The notes below the pieces were generated by a model, which was not told the origin of the DNA, made no database searches, and was given only the letters and a program-made list of their open reading frames with translations. Below, piece by piece: positions 1-6,517 of a stretch of 16,164 bases of DNA. The translations under genes were made by a program, and so were the position numbers. The DNA lies in NCBI GenBank assembly GCA_903912435.1, contig CAIWHI010000288.1:1-16164 (forward strand), written 5' to 3'. The stretch comes from an uncultured Bacteroidota bacterium. Its GTDB lineage: Bacteria; Bacteroidota; Bacteroidia; Chitinophagales; Chitinophagaceae. Numbering within the stretch: the stretch's first letter is position 1; each line of letters starts with the position of its first letter.

Positions 1-984
1 GCGATACCTAAACATGGCCTTTGGAAGACCTCGCTGACCTTCTGGGTATTGGATCTTTAAAGAAGTCAACAGATCAGTCCACTGAGCGGAGATCTTATCA
101 ATATTGAAACGAGTATCGGCATAAGACTTGACAAAGCGCAAATAATACTGTAAATTATCATCTTGTATCGATGTGATAGCACTTTGCAAGAACATATAGA
201 ACATATTTGCATGACGATTAATATCTTGATCGTAAGGATATACTGTCGTTATATTGCCACATGTATCAGAAAGACCGGCAAGATTAGGGTGTACACACAT
301 TAGACCAGCACTCATGGCCTCGATCAGAGCGCGGCTATTACACTCTTGCCAGATAGATGGATAGGCAAATATATGGGCCTTCTGAAGGGCTGCACGGACT
401 ACCTCATTGGGCTGGAAGCCGTGGTAAACGATCTTGGGGTGATTCTTGCAGCGATCAAATAGTTCTTTGAATTGCTTATCTGATTCCTTCCAACCATAGA
501 TCTCGAAGCTTGAGAATACATCTAGATAGATGTTATCATATGTTTCACAAAGTTTTTCAAATACTGGCACCAAAATCGAAAGTCCACGCTGTGGTGTGGA
601 AGTATAGATCAGACGAATCTCATTTTTGGGCTTTTCAATGAGCTCAATTGGTTCAATCGGAGTATCAATTACTATCAACTTATTAGTAGGTGGTACACCA
701 AGAACATTCAAATACTGATTATATTGCCAGTTACCGCAGAATACGATTTTATGGAAACGATCTCGACTAGATTCATTTTGTAGATGATTCGTTTCTGGAT
801 CTTGAGGCAAATCGTGTAGAAAATAAACTCGGATCTTATCTTCTTCTAAAGTTGAAACTCTAGAAGGGATAATTTGAAAATCATTTAATAGGTTTTGTGG
901 AATATTTTTTTCAATCATTCGGCAAACTTGTTCAGTTCCGCCATTGGATTTTTTTTGCATTTCAGTAAAGCTGAACCCAGCCAT
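1..984 (-). CDS. Family-4 (GT-B) glycosyltransferase, C-terminus cut by window edge
   Basis: An open frame of 328 codons starts at ATG 984-982 and stays open to the left edge, so the C-terminus lies outside the window. GGAG sits 7 nt upstream of the ATG. The protein begins MAGFSFTEMQKKSNGGTEQV, where the GGTE patch resembles the N-terminal glycine-rich loop of GT-B enzymes. Mid-protein TSTPQRGL marks the start of the second Rossmann domain, and the E-x7-E motif lies in QECNSRALIEAMSAG, which is the nucleotide-sugar site of GT4 family enzymes. It should move a sugar from a nucleotide donor to an unknown acceptor in the cytoplasm. It follows galE and a nucleotidyltransferase gene, so donor supply and transfer look linked. 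The acceptor could be modified phage DNA, lipopolysaccharide or a protein; nothing here decides it. Confidence 0.85.
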   Translation of the reverse strand, partial: MAGFSFTEMQKKSNGGTEQVCRMIEKNIPQNLLNDFQIIPSRVSTLEEDKIRVYFLHDLPQDPETNHLQNESSRDRFHKIVFCGNWQYNQYLNVLGVPPTNKLIVIDTPIEPIELIEKPKNEIRLIYTSTPQRGLSILVPVFEKLCETYDNIYLDVFSSFEIYGWKESDKQFKELFDRCKNHPKIVYHGFQPNEVVRAALQKAHIFAYPSIWQECNSRALIEAMSAGLMCVHPNLAGLSDTCGNITTVYPYDQDINRHANMFYMFLQSAITSIQDDNLQYYLRFVKSYADTRFNIDKISAQWTDLLTSLKIQYPEGQRGLPKAMFRYR

Positions 985-1011
985 TAATATCTCCATTTTA
1001 TAAATATTGTT

Positions 1012-1042
1012 GTCAGTCACGATGCTACCAACATCTACTGAC
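1012..1042 (-). other. Hairpin between galE and the glycosyltransferase gene
   Basis: Inverted repeat GTCAGT (1012-1017) with ACTGAC (1037-1042), plus an inner GATG/CATC pair (1021-1024 with 1032-1035) around a 7-nt loop. No U-tract follows on the minus strand, so an intrinsic terminator is unlikely. It may be a leader structure for the glycosyltransferase gene. Confidence 0.3.
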
Positions 1043-1072
1043 TCTAACCCTAGTAAGAGGATCAGCATATGT

Positions 1073-2089
1073 TTATTTATTACGTCTACGCATATCTACG
1101 TCAAGATGATACACCATATTACATCGGCAAGTGTTATAGTAGTTCCATGCGTGCTGAATCATAATTGGCACGCTATCATGATCATATTCATATTTGAACA
1201 GTGTTTCGTTCATAAACTTATTTGGATTTGCAATCAAAACAGGAGGATCACCAGGCCGGCGAGGTCCATATACAACATCAACATCATGGCAAATAGCCCT
1301 AAAAATATCGATGATCTCTTTTACAGACAAACCCCTTTCTGTACCTAGATTATAAGCCACATGTCCAGGGTCCCTATTGTCCATGATTCTATCTGCATGG
1401 ATCATTGCCTGGCAAATATCTACAACATGAACATAGTCGCGAATACAAGTACCATCTTTAGTATCAAAGTTATTACCATTGACGATGAAGGGGGTATTAG
1501 TATGCGCGGCTTCACACAACTTATTGATGATGTGTGGTGTTCCTTTTTGCTGACCGGAATCTTTATAGGCACCGATCACATTAAAGAACCGAAATGAAGT
1601 AGCCCTAATCTCACCAATCTTGCAATAAGAATCGAGCATCTGTTCTGTCATATATTTAGACAAGCCATAATTGTTCGGTGGATCGATCTTAGAGAAGTTA
1701 ACAGTCTTCGGTGTGCTATCATTTTGTCCATATACCGCAGCAGTGGAAGCAAAAATGAACTTATTAGTTGGTGAAAGATGCTTAATTAGTTTAAGTGTCT
1801 TAACCGTATTATTTTCAAAGTAGCTTAGTGGATCAGTAGCAGATGGACCCAAAAGACTATTTGCAGCAAGGTGAAAGATTGTAGCATCCTTCTGATATTC
1901 TTGGATAAAGTTCAGTATGCCATCAGAAGAAAAATCACCATAATGAAAGCTTTTACAATGTTTGGTTCTTTCTGCTTGATAATCCAAAACATTATCAATG
2001 CCCATAACTTCATAGCCATTTTCTTCTAACATATTACATAATACGGAGCCGATGTAACCATGTGCTCCTGTCACAATAGCTTTTTTCAT
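1073..2089 (-). CDS. galE: UDP-glucose 4-epimerase-like SDR enzyme
   Basis: Extended short-chain dehydrogenase of 338 aa, the usual GalE length. The NAD-binding loop TGAHGYIG is at residues 7-14, the STAAVYG strand at 115-121, and the catalytic YGLSK (Tyr141, Lys145) follows. The GalE-specific DGTCIRDYVHVVD and GPRRPGDPP blocks are present in the C-terminal substrate domain. The family interconverts UDP-glucose and UDP-galactose (or the GlcNAc forms) in the cytoplasm; substrate choice cannot be read from the sequence. The start overlaps the upstream nucleotidyltransferase stop as ATGA, so translation is probably coupled. Together with its neighbours it forms a sugar-nucleotide cassette feeding the downstream glycosyltransferase. 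Related epimerases acting on other NDP-sugars remain possible. Confidence 0.88.
   Translation of the reverse strand: MKKAIVTGAHGYIGSVLCNMLEENGYEVMGIDNVLDYQAERTKHCKSFHYGDFSSDGILNFIQEYQKDATIFHLAANSLLGPSATDPLSYFENNTVKTLKLIKHLSPTNKFIFASTAAVYGQNDSTPKTVNFSKIDPPNNYGLSKYMTEQMLDSYCKIGEIRATSFRFFNVIGAYKDSGQQKGTPHIINKLCEAAHTNTPFIVNGNNFDTKDGTCIRDYVHVVDICQAMIHADRIMDNRDPGHVAYNLGTERGLSVKEIIDIFRAICHDVDVVYGPRRPGDPPVLIANPNKFMNETLFKYEYDHDSVPIMIQHAWNYYNTCRCNMVYHLDVDMRRRNK
1075..1082 (-). promoter_or_regulatory. Possible T4-type late promoter (AATAAATA)
   Basis: The minus strand reads AATAAATA, one base off the T4 late consensus TATAAATA. It overlaps the last codons of galE and lies about 90 nt upstream of the glycosyltransferase start. 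Such octamers arise easily by chance in AT-rich DNA, and here the coding sequence also explains it. Confidence 0.2.
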
Positions 2090-2526
2090 ATTTTTGTTTT
2101 TTCGATCCTATTTCGTAGCTCGCTCGAGCTATAGTTGTGGAGTCTTGGGATGTACCTAATTTCAATAGCACGCTTTTTGCAGATATCCCAACCTGTTACG
2201 CTAGTGGAATGAATATAGTCTGAGCCAAGAAATCGAATATGAATGGGAAGCATTGCCAGCATATTTTCTAGATCAGCTTCTGTATCATAAGGGATAATTC
2301 TCAACTTATAAGTGCCATTAGAACTGTAAAGATTATTAAGTTGATAAAGTTGATACCAGCGTTCGAATGTAGACTGAATTGGTTTGTTTTTACTGGAACG
2401 ATCTGTTTGTGGATTGGTGTGTAAGCCAACTAAAAGAGTATCGCATAGTTTAATACTTTCTTGAAGAAAGTGTAAATGCCCAGAATGCAAAAGATCCCAG
2501 GCACCACAAGTAAATCCTGTTGTCAT
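2086..2526 (-). CDS. Cytidylyltransferase-like nucleotidyltransferase (TagD/HldE-C type fold)
   Basis: 146 aa, a typical size for a stand-alone cytidylyltransferase-fold enzyme. The N-terminal GAWDLLHSGHLHFL carries the HxGH nucleotide-binding motif (His14, His17), and the C-terminal YSSSELRNRI (residues 132-141) matches the ISSTxIR signature. Family members activate a phosphorylated substrate (glycerol-3-P, ethanolamine-P, heptose-1-P and others) by transferring CMP or AMP from CTP or ATP. The gene overlaps speD upstream (ATGA) and galE downstream (ATGA). The context suggests it makes an activated sugar or polyol for the same glycosylation route as GalE and the GT4 enzyme. The substrate cannot be determined by eye. 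Confidence 0.8.
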   Translation of the reverse strand: MTTGFTCGAWDLLHSGHLHFLQESIKLCDTLLVGLHTNPQTDRSSKNKPIQSTFERWYQLYQLNNLYSSNGTYKLRIIPYDTEADLENMLAMLPIHIRFLGSDYIHSTSVTGWDICKKRAIEIRYIPRLHNYSSSELRNRIEKTKI

Positions 2527-2903
2527 TCTGTTTCTAGTACAGCCTGACGTTCAATGAAAGCCTTGCGAACCGACTTCACACCAAAGTAACGAACGACTAG
2601 ATCTTCTACAATATCCTGATCATAAGGCTTGCAAGAGAAAACGTCCAGATACATTTGATCCAGTTCATTCACGAAGTGGCAGCTAATATTAGACGTCTCG
2701 ATAAGCTGAATCAAAGTAAATCCAGCCTTATCGCCAGAACCAAAGTTGACAATCTGTGGTTCACCATAAGCAACCATGTCAATATCCTTGACCAGCTGCT
2801 TAACAAAGCTATAGACATTTTCATAATTAGTGATTGCATTATGATTACAACCAGCACAATCTAGAATAAGATGATAGCCCCAATATTGTTGTTTGTCAGT
2901 CAT
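2523..2903 (-). CDS. speD: SpeD-like pyruvoyl-dependent decarboxylase
   Basis: 126 aa, the size of bacterial class 1b AdoMet decarboxylase proenzymes. The family self-cleaves before a serine that becomes the pyruvoyl cofactor. The core SNISCH aligns with the usual SHISIH: Ser71 as pyruvoyl precursor, Ser74, and His76, with the catalytic Cys91 exactly 15 residues after the His in DVFSC, as in Thermotoga SpeD (H68, C83). The residue before Ser71 is Thr rather than the usual Glu, with Glu one further back (Glu69). Some phage SpeD homologues are reported to decarboxylate ornithine or arginine instead of AdoMet, so the substrate is open. It presumably acts in polyamine synthesis, which can help neutralise packaged DNA. 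Start overlaps the upstream stop (TAATG) with AAGGA 10 nt ahead. Confidence 0.72.
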   Translation of the reverse strand: MTDKQQYWGYHLILDCAGCNHNAITNYENVYSFVKQLVKDIDMVAYGEPQIVNFGSGDKAGFTLIQLIETSNISCHFVNELDQMYLDVFSCKPYDQDIVEDLVVRYFGVKSVRKAFIERQAVLETE

Positions 2904-3196
2904 TATGTAGGATCCTTTTGAATTTTATTGATGAATTCGAGCTTTCTTTCTAGGCTAATGTCTTTAAGATAATCATTATCTTCGTCGAAGATCTTAATGA
3001 ATTCATCTTGATCCATTACCCGACACGAATTTTCCAATGAACCTAAAAACTTCTGAGAAAACTCTATGAACTCTGGATCATCGTCCCGTATAGTCCATTC
3101 ATCCGATGCCCATTCCGAAGGATCATTGTCTTCAAGCTCAATGACATAGCGATGCCTGAAAGTGGCGATGCTTTCTACCATAACCAATTTAGTCAT
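2903..3196 (-). CDS. Small acidic phage protein, unknown
   Basis: 97 aa from ATG 3196-3194, which begins MTKLVMVESIATFRHRYVIE. A longer reading from a TTG at 3211 is possible but has no ribosome binding site, and the chosen ATG lies 2 nt after the upstream stop. The N-terminal half looks like a beta-hairpin-rich small phage fold of the kind seen next to metabolic genes in large phages; the C-terminal half is acidic and probably helical. No motif with known function was recognised. It ends in a TAATG overlap with speD, so it is in the same transcript. Confidence 0.65.
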   Translation of the reverse strand: MTKLVMVESIATFRHRYVIELEDNDPSEWASDEWTIRDDDPEFIEFSQKFLGSLENSCRVMDQDEFIKIFDEDNDYLKDISLERKLEFINKIQKDPT

Positions 3197-3197
3197 A

Positions 3198-3488
3198 TTA
3201 ATAACCATCAATAATTTGTAGGTAATTTACGGAATCGATTCGGAAAGAACGCCATCCACCATTCTGGATATCCCAAACTGCAAGGACTTCTTGATTAGTT
3301 TGATGAAAATCCTCTTCGAGCTTTTGCTCATTTGCATTTTCACGATAAGAAGGCGGAAGGTGTTCTTGCATCAAAGTACAGCGCATTACACGCTGTTGAC
3401 CATTTACCTTAGTGAATGTTACTTCGATGACATGCTCGCGTAGATCACTAAGGACCTGATCACGGCTGTAACCTGGGCGCTGTACCAT
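3198..3488 (-). CDS. WYL_2 / DUF2693-like Sm-fold phage protein
   Basis: 96 aa. EVTFTKVNGQQRVMRCTLM followed by AVWDIQNGGWRSFRIDSV is the pattern of the small SH3/Sm-like proteins of T4-type phages grouped as WYL_2 (formerly DUF2693). The family is common in large myoviruses and has no settled function; the WYL relationship hints at binding nucleic acid or a small ligand. It sits between glutaredoxin and a small unknown gene, 3 nt after the glutaredoxin stop. Assignment is by pattern recall, not by alignment. Confidence 0.65.
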   Translation of the reverse strand: MVQRPGYSRDQVLSDLREHVIEVTFTKVNGQQRVMRCTLMQEHLPPSYRENANEQKLEEDFHQTNQEVLAVWDIQNGGWRSFRIDSVNYLQIIDGY

Positions 3489-3491
3489 TAT

Positions 3492-3749
3492 TTATGCCTC
3501 TTTTAATAGTTGCTTATTATCTTGCTTCGACTCAACCAAAGTCTTAAAGTGATTATACCCACCAATGTAGAAATTGTCAACCACTATTACCGGAAATGTC
3601 TTAGCTGTGGGGTAAGTTTCAAGTAAGTGCTCACGGGTGAAGTTGATATTCAAGACTTTTTCTTCATACCTAAGCCCATGAGCGTCCATCAACATCTTAG
3701 CTGCAGTACAATATGGACAGTCTGGCTTGGAATAGATCTCAATTTGCAT
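3492..3749 (-). CDS. grx: Glutaredoxin
   Basis: 85 aa with the dithiol active site CPYC (Cys11, Cys14) after strand MQIEIYSKPD, the cis-Pro strand TFPVIVVD and the GGY glutathione-binding turn, all in standard glutaredoxin order. It should pass electrons from glutathione to the phage ribonucleotide reductase, as NrdC does in T4. A strong GGGAGG lies 10 nt before the ATG. The gene is about 3 kb downstream of nrdB in the same transcription direction, and its start overlaps the preceding 46-aa ORF by 11 nt. Confidence 0.92.
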   Translation of the reverse strand: MQIEIYSKPDCPYCTAAKMLMDAHGLRYEEKVLNINFTREHLLETYPTAKTFPVIVVDNFYIGGYNHFKTLVESKQDNKQLLKEA

Positions 3750-3879
3750 CTAATTTTTCCTCCCAAAAACTTTTGATATCGTCTTCATTATTCCAATCAA
3801 GGCCTCGAATCATCATATCCATAGCGACATTTTGTTCGAATTCAGTGAGACGATCAAATTTATCAAGCTCTTTTTCCAT
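3739..3879 (-). CDS. 46-aa acidic ORF, unknown
   Basis: ATG 3879-3877 to TGA 3741-3739, starting MEKELDKFDRLTEFEQNVAM. The start shares a TAATG with the upstream stop, and the end overlaps the glutaredoxin start by 11 nt, filling what would otherwise be a 129-bp gap. The composition is charged and helix-forming, with no repeats or membrane segment. Tight packing in frame with both neighbours is the main evidence that it is coding; no family was recognised. Confidence 0.6.
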   Translation of the reverse strand: MEKELDKFDRLTEFEQNVAMDMMIRGLDWNNEDDIKSFWEEKLDAN

Positions 3880-4319
3880 TAAAGAATGGCTTCCGATGCT
3901 GCCATATTCAATACAACATAACGTTCTGTCTTAGTTCCGAGATCGGTGAAGTATTTGGTGTATTTCTGCATAGCCTGTTCAAGGTCATGTGCCCAAACCA
4001 GCCTGTGCTGCTCTGCCTGTGCTGCAGCGCGGTTAGCAACCAGCGGCTCTAAACGCACCAAACCGTTAATCAAAAAGAGTTTGGCAGCTTTCGGTCCAGT
4101 CAATTCGGGAGCAGGTGCAACTAATGTAGTTGGTTCATCAGGAGTGAGCTTCTTAAAAGCACCACTACGCCCGCGGCGCCAGCCAGGTGAAGCCGATAAG
4201 AAAGAAGCAACATCGCTTTCTTCTAATCTCAAGTTATCAGTGCCATCAGTAACCCAAAGCATCTTCATCGGTGCAGTGGCTACTTCCTCAGCAGCGACCT
4301 GTACTTCATTTTCATCCAT
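3879..4319 (-). CDS. Hypothetical phage protein
   Basis: 146 aa from ATG 4319-4317, chosen because GGAG lies 9 nt upstream; an in-frame ATG at 4373 would add 18 residues but has no ribosome binding site. The N-terminus MDENEVQVAAEEVATAPM is acidic and low complexity, followed by LRLEESDVASFL and a basic patch WRRGRSGAFKKL, then an Ala/Glu-rich helical C-terminal half. No catalytic motif was recognised. It lies between clpP and the 46-aa ORF. Its GC content appears higher than its neighbours, visible in Ala/Arg-rich codons around 4000-4200. Confidence 0.65.
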   Translation of the reverse strand: MDENEVQVAAEEVATAPMKMLWVTDGTDNLRLEESDVASFLSASPGWRRGRSGAFKKLTPDEPTTLVAPAPELTGPKAAKLFLINGLVRLEPLVANRAAAQAEQHRLVWAHDLEQAMQKYTKYFTDLGTKTERYVVLNMAASEAIL

Positions 4320-4375
4320 AGTATTTCTCCATTTATTTAAAAGATTTATGATTTTTGTACGCATCGAGCTCATTT

Positions 4376-4930
4376 TTAATAAAACTCACATATCTTATCC
4401 GCTATACCATATTTGATGGCTTCGTCGGCATTTAGCCATACATCTTCGGCTGGAAGGAGATACTTCTTGATCTCTTTCTCATCCAAACCAGTGCATTTTT
4501 TGTAGTGATTCATGATCCTCTTCGAGAGATTATCGAACTCCTTGACTGCTGCCATGAGCTCGTGCTCTTTACCAAAGCTGCCCCAAGTATATTGGTGGCT
4601 TAGAATCATTGTGTTCTTAGTTATATATCTATGTCCCTTGGTACCTGCAATAAAAGTCAACAAGCCACAACTGGCAATCTGTCCAAGGCCAAAAGTGTGT
4701 ATCGGTACATGTGATCCTTTCATGGTATCTATCAAAGCAAAACACCCGGGCAGTTCCCCGCCCGGGCTATTGATGATCATTTTCATGTGTTTTGGTGGAG
4801 ACTTCATGAGGTTGCGTTCCAAGATAAATCTCATAGCGCTTGCAGTTGTTTCACTATTAAAGTCTTGGTGAAACATATAGTAATGGTAGTCCTCTAAAGG
4901 CTTTATCTTACTGTCTTCCGCTTTGATCAT
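4376..4930 (-). CDS. clpP: ClpP-like serine protease (S14)
   Basis: 184 aa, close to the 190-200 aa of bacterial ClpP. The oxyanion segment INSPGGEL is at residues 53-60, the catalytic Ser87 in GQIASCGL, His112 in ILSHQYTWGS, and a probable Asp163 in AEDVWLNADEAIKYG. All three catalytic positions are present, so it should be active. No ATPase partner gene is in the window, so it may work with host Clp ATPases or alone on small peptides. It lies in a metabolic region, not among capsid genes, which argues against the ClpP-fold prohead protease role. GGAG is 8-9 nt before the ATG. Confidence 0.85.
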   Translation of the reverse strand: MIKAEDSKIKPLEDYHYYMFHQDFNSETTASAMRFILERNLMKSPPKHMKMIINSPGGELPGCFALIDTMKGSHVPIHTFGLGQIASCGLLTFIAGTKGHRYITKNTMILSHQYTWGSFGKEHELMAAVKEFDNLSKRIMNHYKKCTGLDEKEIKKYLLPAEDVWLNADEAIKYGIADKICEFY

Positions 4931-4944
4931 TATATAATCTCCGG

Positions 4945-5319
4945 TTATAGGATTTGAACTTTCAGCTTCATAACTCCCTTGTCCTTAAACCCTAGGAGTT
5001 GTGCGCACTTCATCGAGAGATCGAACTCTCTACCTCTTATATATGGGCCGCGATCATTGACCCTTGCATATACAGTGTGGTTGTTATCGGGGTTAGTAAA
5101 CTTCACAATTGTCCCGAAAGGAAGACTTTTGTGGGCTACTGTTAGTGCATGGGGATTATACTTTTCCCCATTAGCTGTTTTAGTTCCATGGTTATACCAA
5201 GATACTGTCGTTGTCCTTTCTGAACTGACCTTGGCAGTTGTGCCGTCCCTTCTCTGATCTGCTAATACCGGATTGGCAAAAAACAGAAGAGAAAGAACAA
5301 CGAGCACACACTGACGCAT
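4945..5319 (-). CDS. RlpA-like secreted double-psi beta-barrel protein
   Basis: 124 aa with a signal peptide at residues 1-20 (basic start, hydrophobic VLVVLSLLFFANPVLA, signal peptidase I-type A-D cut; no lipobox Cys). The mature part holds a complete RlpA barrel: VSWYNHGTKTANGEKYNP, then SLPFGTIVKFTN, then VNDRGPYIRGREFDLS with the two acidic residues Asp89 and Asp100 that RlpA-type lytic transglycosylases and MltA/EG45 relatives use. There is no SPOR domain. It should be exported to the periplasm and may cleave peptidoglycan strands. In a phage this could assist lysis or remodel the wall. GGAG is 8 nt before the ATG. Confidence 0.82.
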   Translation of the reverse strand: MRQCVLVVLSLLFFANPVLADQRRDGTTAKVSSERTTTVSWYNHGTKTANGEKYNPHALTVAHKSLPFGTIVKFTNPDNNHTVYARVNDRGPYIRGREFDLSMKCAQLLGFKDKGVMKLKVQIL

Positions 5320-5388
5320 CGTTCTTACTCCGTTATGATTGAAAATGCCTACACTAAAGTAGGTCGCCGCACCATACTGATCTTATAT

Positions 5389-5859
5389 TTAGGCTGCCAA
5401 CAATTCTTTTAGTCGGTCAGCACATACTGAAGCCGCAAAAGCATTTGGCTTTACTTGCGGATCCATGTTGCAGGTGCCTCTAATGTAGCCAATTGCTTGA
5501 TTGACTACACATGAAGATCCATGACGATCTTCAGGATTGATGTCGAGGTGTACTTCGCAATGGCGAGTTCCAATTACGTCACGAAGCTGTTCGTAAACTT
5601 CTTGGACTTTATACACTTCGTTCATCAAACGAATAGCTGGTCGACCTGGTTTTACATCATAGTCTTGCATTCGCGTTACGCCACCGAATACTTTACAGCC
5701 ATGCTTACCATTCAAGTGAATGACTACGGCTACACAATAGTCGGCATGCCAGATTCCCTTTAGCTTGAAGCGCTCGGAATCACAGCCGATATAGATCTTT
5801 GAAGTATGAGAAGAGTCCGTAATGAACTTCCTGACTTGGTCGATATCCAGCTTAACCAC
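5389..5859 (-). CDS. YkuK/DUF458-family RNase H-fold protein
   Basis: 156 aa with a GTG start (5859-5857). The blocks YIGCDSER, VAVVIHLNGKHG, EVHLDINPEDRHGSS and KPNAFAASVCADRL match the DUF458 (YkuK, predicted RNase H/RuvC-like) pattern, in the right order. The candidate acidic residues are Asp27, Asp106 and Asp148, as expected for a two-metal nuclease fold. Its function is unknown in bacteria; a nuclease or nucleic-acid-binding role is inferred from fold only. A 69-bp gap separates it from rlpA and a 60-bp gap from the upstream GIY-YIG gene. Confidence 0.72.
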   Translation of the reverse strand: MVKLDIDQVRKFITDSSHTSKIYIGCDSERFKLKGIWHADYCVAVVIHLNGKHGCKVFGGVTRMQDYDVKPGRPAIRLMNEVYKVQEVYEQLRDVIGTRHCEVHLDINPEDRHGSSCVVNQAIGYIRGTCNMDPQVKPNAFAASVCADRLKELLAA

Positions 5860-5919
5860 GATACTAACTCTCTTTGCTTGATTTGTGAGGCATTTTTGAT
5901 GTCTTTCTTTTATAAGATA

Positions 5920-6339
5920 CTACATTGGCTGAAAAATGTCAACCTTTTTTAGATGTGACCTGGCAACTTTTACCATTATCCAATCATTGTAGTATTCTTT
6001 TGAGATTAAGACGTCATGTTGGAATTGATACTTCGCTTCGAAGTAGTTCGCTTCACCTTTAGATTTACAGAACTTTAATATCTGTCGACTAAAGTAACCC
6101 TCTCCAAGGGCTTTAATGTCTTCTTGAAGGGTCTTATTAGATCCCCAGTATTTTTTCCAGTCAGAATCGACCAGAAATTTCTTTTTCTTGCCCTTGACTA
6201 ATTTAGTCCTACGGCCTTTAATCAGCTTCTTGCCAATGTACTTTTTTCCATTGGTAAGGTTGGTGATGAGATAGACAAAACCGAGATAACCTTCGATGTC
6301 TTCTTCTTCAACCGGTCTAAAATGATAAATCCATGACAT
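5920..6339 (-). CDS. GIY-YIG endonuclease, free-standing phage type
   Basis: 139 aa. The GIY-YIG core is seen as GFVYLITNLTNGKKYIGKKL (residues 20-39), followed by a lysine-rich stretch, DSDWKKYWGSNK, and the probable catalytic Glu101 in NYFEAKYQF. This is the pattern of a widespread small nuclease of T4-like and marine myoviruses whose proteins begin MSW and end near a YYN-W segment. Whether it is a homing enzyme or does housekeeping cleavage is unknown. No DNA-binding NUMOD motif is present, unlike the second GIY-YIG gene in this window. Its ribosome binding site is buried in a 10-bp hairpin, described separately. Confidence 0.82.
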   Translation of the reverse strand: MSWIYHFRPVEEEDIEGYLGFVYLITNLTNGKKYIGKKLIKGRRTKLVKGKKKKFLVDSDWKKYWGSNKTLQEDIKALGEGYFSRQILKFCKSKGEANYFEAKYQFQHDVLISKEYYNDWIMVKVARSHLKKVDIFQPM

Positions 6340-6363
6340 ACAGGGAGCCCCTCCTCCCTGTAT
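6338..6363 (-). promoter_or_regulatory. Hairpin enclosing the ribosome binding site of the GIY-YIG gene
   Basis: On the minus strand a perfect 10-bp stem forms between 6363-6354 and 6347-6338, with a 6-nt GAGGGG loop. The purine-rich Shine-Dalgarno run spans the left arm and the loop, and the first two bases of the AUG are paired in the right arm. In readthrough RNA this should block initiation. An RNA starting inside the left arm would lose the stem. Confidence 0.7.
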
Positions 6364-6368
6364 TTATC
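6361..6368 (-). promoter_or_regulatory. Late-promoter-like octamer GATAAATA
   Basis: 7 of 8 bases match T4 late consensus TATAAATA. A start about 6 nt past its last base would fall near 6355, inside the left arm of the hairpin, giving a short leader with a free ribosome binding site. Confidence 0.4.
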
Positions 6369-6376
6369 ACTTCTTC

Positions 6377-6517
6377 TTAGGTTTTTTGGGGCTTAGCGGA
6401 TGCCCAACTTTTATTGCTCTTCCACGTACCTTTAGTAGTCTTATTGTAAGTGGTCGTAGTGCCATTCTTATTATTTCGAACTTTAGTGGCACTACTTTTT
6501 GATATCCACCCAAACAT
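6377..6517 (-). CDS. 46-aa basic ORF, unknown
   Basis: ATG 6517-6515 to TAA 6379-6377, beginning MFGWISKSSATKVRNNKNGT. The start forms TAATG with the stop of the zinc-ribbon gene, which supports coupled translation. The product is rich in Lys, Thr, Ser, Asn and Trp with almost no acidic residues, so it is strongly basic and could bind nucleic acid. It fills the 177-bp gap between the zinc-ribbon gene and the GIY-YIG gene. No family was recognised. Confidence 0.6.
   Translation of the reverse strand: MFGWISKSSATKVRNNKNGTTTTYNKTTKGTWKSNKSWASAKPQKT

Noticed and set aside
999..1006. Perfect TATAAATA on the plus strand
   Set aside because: It points rightwards into galE antisense, where there is no gene; its minus reading overlaps the ribosome site of the glycosyltransferase and cannot serve as its promoter.
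3489..3496. CATAAATA on the minus strand
   Set aside because: It ends 1 nt before the WYL_2-like gene start codon and is explained by the glutaredoxin stop region; too close for a useful transcript.
3946..4416. 156-codon plus-strand frame
   Set aside because: Shadow of the minus-strand hypothetical gene, with no ribosome site; the minus frame has a good one.
4376..4930. Prohead protease
   Set aside because: ClpP-fold prohead proteases lie with portal and capsid genes; none are here, and the length and motifs fit ordinary ClpP.
4945..5319. Lipoprotein assignment for the RlpA-like protein
   Set aside because: The signal peptide ends VLA-D without the required Cys.
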